Below, piece by piece: positions 6,463 through 7,181 of a stretch of DNA of 7,181 bases. Below the pieces are notes generated by a model, which saw only the letters and a program-made list of their open reading frames with translations, was not told where the DNA came from and made no database searches. The DNA is from Nitrospira sp. (GTDB lineage: Bacteria; Nitrospirota; JACRHL01), in contig JALWRU010000147.1 of NCBI GenBank assembly GCA_026994095.1, positions 1-7,181 of the forward strand. Direction: 5' to 3'. The position numbers and the translations under genes were made by a program. The first letter of the stretch is position 1. Every line of letters starts with the position of its first letter.

Positions 6463-6746
6463 TGCGATCTTTTCCGGCCAATTTTCCAATAGAGAAGCTT
6501 CTGGCAGTGCCAAATTCTCAGGACGGTAGCGGAAACGCAACATCGGGCTTGGCCGTTGGTGTCCGAATGGGCGTTGAGATGGTCGTCGCTACCTTTTTGG
6601 GGGGCGGTTTGGGCTATCTTGCTGACGGGTACTTGCAGACCTTGCCCTGGTTCACGGTACTGGGGGTGTTGTTGGGGACGGTGGCCGGGATCAGGAATGT
6701 GCTGCGTATGGGCAGCACTCTGAACGATAAGCGTCCACCGAAATAG
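6462..6746 (+). CDS. atpI: AtpI, F0F1 ATP synthase assembly protein I (two-helix type)
   Basis: Small inner-membrane protein of the AtpI/ATPase_gene1 family, encoded ahead of the F0 subunits and thought to help assemble the c-ring. From the ATG at 6462 it has 94 residues: a short polar N-terminus, helix 1 at about 30-52 (GVRMGVEMVVATFLGGGLGY), a LADGYLQTLPWF turn, helix 2 at about 61-80 ending in AGIRNVLRM, and a basic tail KRPPK. The glycine-rich first helix and the PWF...G...AG.RN pattern are typical of this family and unlike the longer, four-helix E. coli AtpI. The start is uncertain. AAGGG at 6449-6453 suits the ATG, but that ATG overlaps the -10 box of a strong promoter. If that promoter is the one used, the GTG at 6507 (79 residues, weak AGAGAAG upstream) is the likely start. 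atpB follows after 62 bp. Confidence 0.85.
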   Translation: MRSFPANFPIEKLLAVPNSQDGSGNATSGLAVGVRMGVEMVVATFLGGGLGYLADGYLQTLPWFTVLGVLLGTVAGIRNVLRMGSTLNDKRPPK

Positions 6747-6796
6747 CGGTGGCAAACCAGAATCGCTGGCGGCAGGCTGGCGGGTATGATTTTACT

Positions 6797-6802
6797 TAGG
6801 GA
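6797..6802 (+). promoter_or_regulatory. Ribosome binding site of atpB
   Basis: TAGGGA lies 6 bases before the GTG at 6809. Since atpB opens with GTG, this site and the family-like N-terminal sequence decide the start. Confidence 0.5.
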
Positions 6803-6808
6803 CACGAC

Positions 6809-7181
6809 GTGGAAAACCCGCTACACCATTTTCAGCTACACGATCTGGCATCTTTAAAGCTGTTCGGGCTGGATGCCACCATTAATCAGGGCGTGCTGGT
6901 GCTGTGGATTGTGGTCGCATTGGTGTTTTTCCTGTTTATGGCTGCTGCCCGCAGCGGTGCCATGGTGCCGTCCGGGGTGCAGAACATGGTGGAGATGGGC
7001 GTTGAGTTCATCCACGACATGGCGGTAGACAACATCGGCCCCGAGGGTCGTAAGTATGTACCGTTCCTCATCGCGTTATTCTTCTTTGTGTTATTTGGCA
7101 ATCTGGTCGGCATGATTCCGGGCATGTTCACCGTGACCAGTCAATTGTTTGTAACCGCCGCGCTGGCGGTACTGGTGTACG
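6809..7181 (+). CDS. atpB: ATP synthase F0 subunit a, N-terminal part (cut by right edge)
   Basis: Inner-membrane subunit a, which forms the proton half-channels of the F0 motor. I read 124 codons from a GTG start, open to the window end. The protein begins VENPLHHFQLHDL, matching the DPLHQFEIH-type start of alphaproteobacterial subunit a. A first hydrophobic helix follows at about 29-46 (GVLVLWIVVALVFFLFMA). Then comes the amphipathic segment SGVQNMVEMGVEFIHDM, the conserved stretch GPEGRKYVPF, and a second helix (LIALFFFVLFGNLVGMIPG) leading into FTVTSQLFVTAALAVLVY. The essential arginine of the later helix lies beyond the window. It is preceded by atpI and presumably begins the atpB-E-F series, sharing the promoter at 6434-6462. 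Confidence 0.95.
   Translation, partial: MENPLHHFQLHDLASLKLFGLDATINQGVLVLWIVVALVFFLFMAAARSGAMVPSGVQNMVEMGVEFIHDMAVDNIGPEGRKYVPFLIALFFFVLFGNLVGMIPGMFTVTSQLFVTAALAVLVY

Noticed and set aside
6763..6781. Direct repeat of GCTGGCGG between atpI and atpB
   Set aside because: Two 8-base copies in GC-rich sequence are easily due to chance; no further copies or structure are seen.
6762..6790. TATGAT before atpB as a separate atpB promoter
   Set aside because: No -35 match at the right distance and no extended -10 TG. The gap is short and readthrough from the atpI promoter is simpler.
6886..7131. Minus-strand open frame of 81 codons opposite atpB
   Set aside because: It is the antisense shadow of the clearly homologous atpB reading frame, with low-complexity Asn/Thr/Met composition.
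1..7181. CRISPR array, tRNA, rRNA, insertion sequence or attachment site
   Set aside because: No regularly spaced repeats, tRNA-like folds, transposase frames or terminal inverted repeats with target duplications were seen.

Overview
The window reads as chromosomal DNA of a GC-rich Gram-negative bacterium, most likely a member of the Pseudomonadota. Four genes are recognisable housekeeping genes: prfC, gltX, atpI and atpB. AtpI is the short two-helix type, and the AtpB N-terminus looks like the alphaproteobacterial form (a DPLHQF-like start, a TVTS motif after the second helix). RF3 and GluRS look like ordinary proteobacterial proteins. This mix would fit a deep alphaproteobacterial or Magnetococcia-like lineage, but that placement is an inference from memory of the families, not a search.

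Layout, left to right. (1) Positions 3-1832 (+) hold the C-terminal part of a primase-helicase: a TOPRIM domain followed by a DnaB-type RecA ATPase domain, cut by the left edge. (2) 22 bp downstream, 1855-2133 (+) is a 92-residue unassigned protein whose pattern resembles the PC4/YdbC single-stranded-DNA-binding fold. (3) 2134-2244 is a convergent intergenic region filled by a nested palindrome, probably a REP-like element that also acts as a bidirectional terminator. (4) prfC (RF3) is on the minus strand. (5) A 171 bp divergent gap leads to a DHH/DHHA1 phosphoesterase gene (+). (6) That gene converges on gltX (-) with only 4 bp between the two stop codons. (7) A compact divergent regulatory region (6317-6461) carries two good sigma70-type promoters back to back, one for gltX and one for the ATP synthase genes. 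(8) atpI and the start of atpB (F0 subunit a) run off the right edge.

How the genes relate: the first two genes probably form a small operon concerned with DNA unwinding, priming or ssDNA handling. prfC and gltX serve translation, the DHH protein is a probable nucleotide or short-oligonucleotide phosphoesterase, and atpI-atpB open an F0 operon. The items most worth following up are the primase-helicase with its putative ssDNA-binding partner, the nested palindrome, the terminator-like hairpin in the gltX leader, and the strong promoter that overlaps the apparent atpI start codon.
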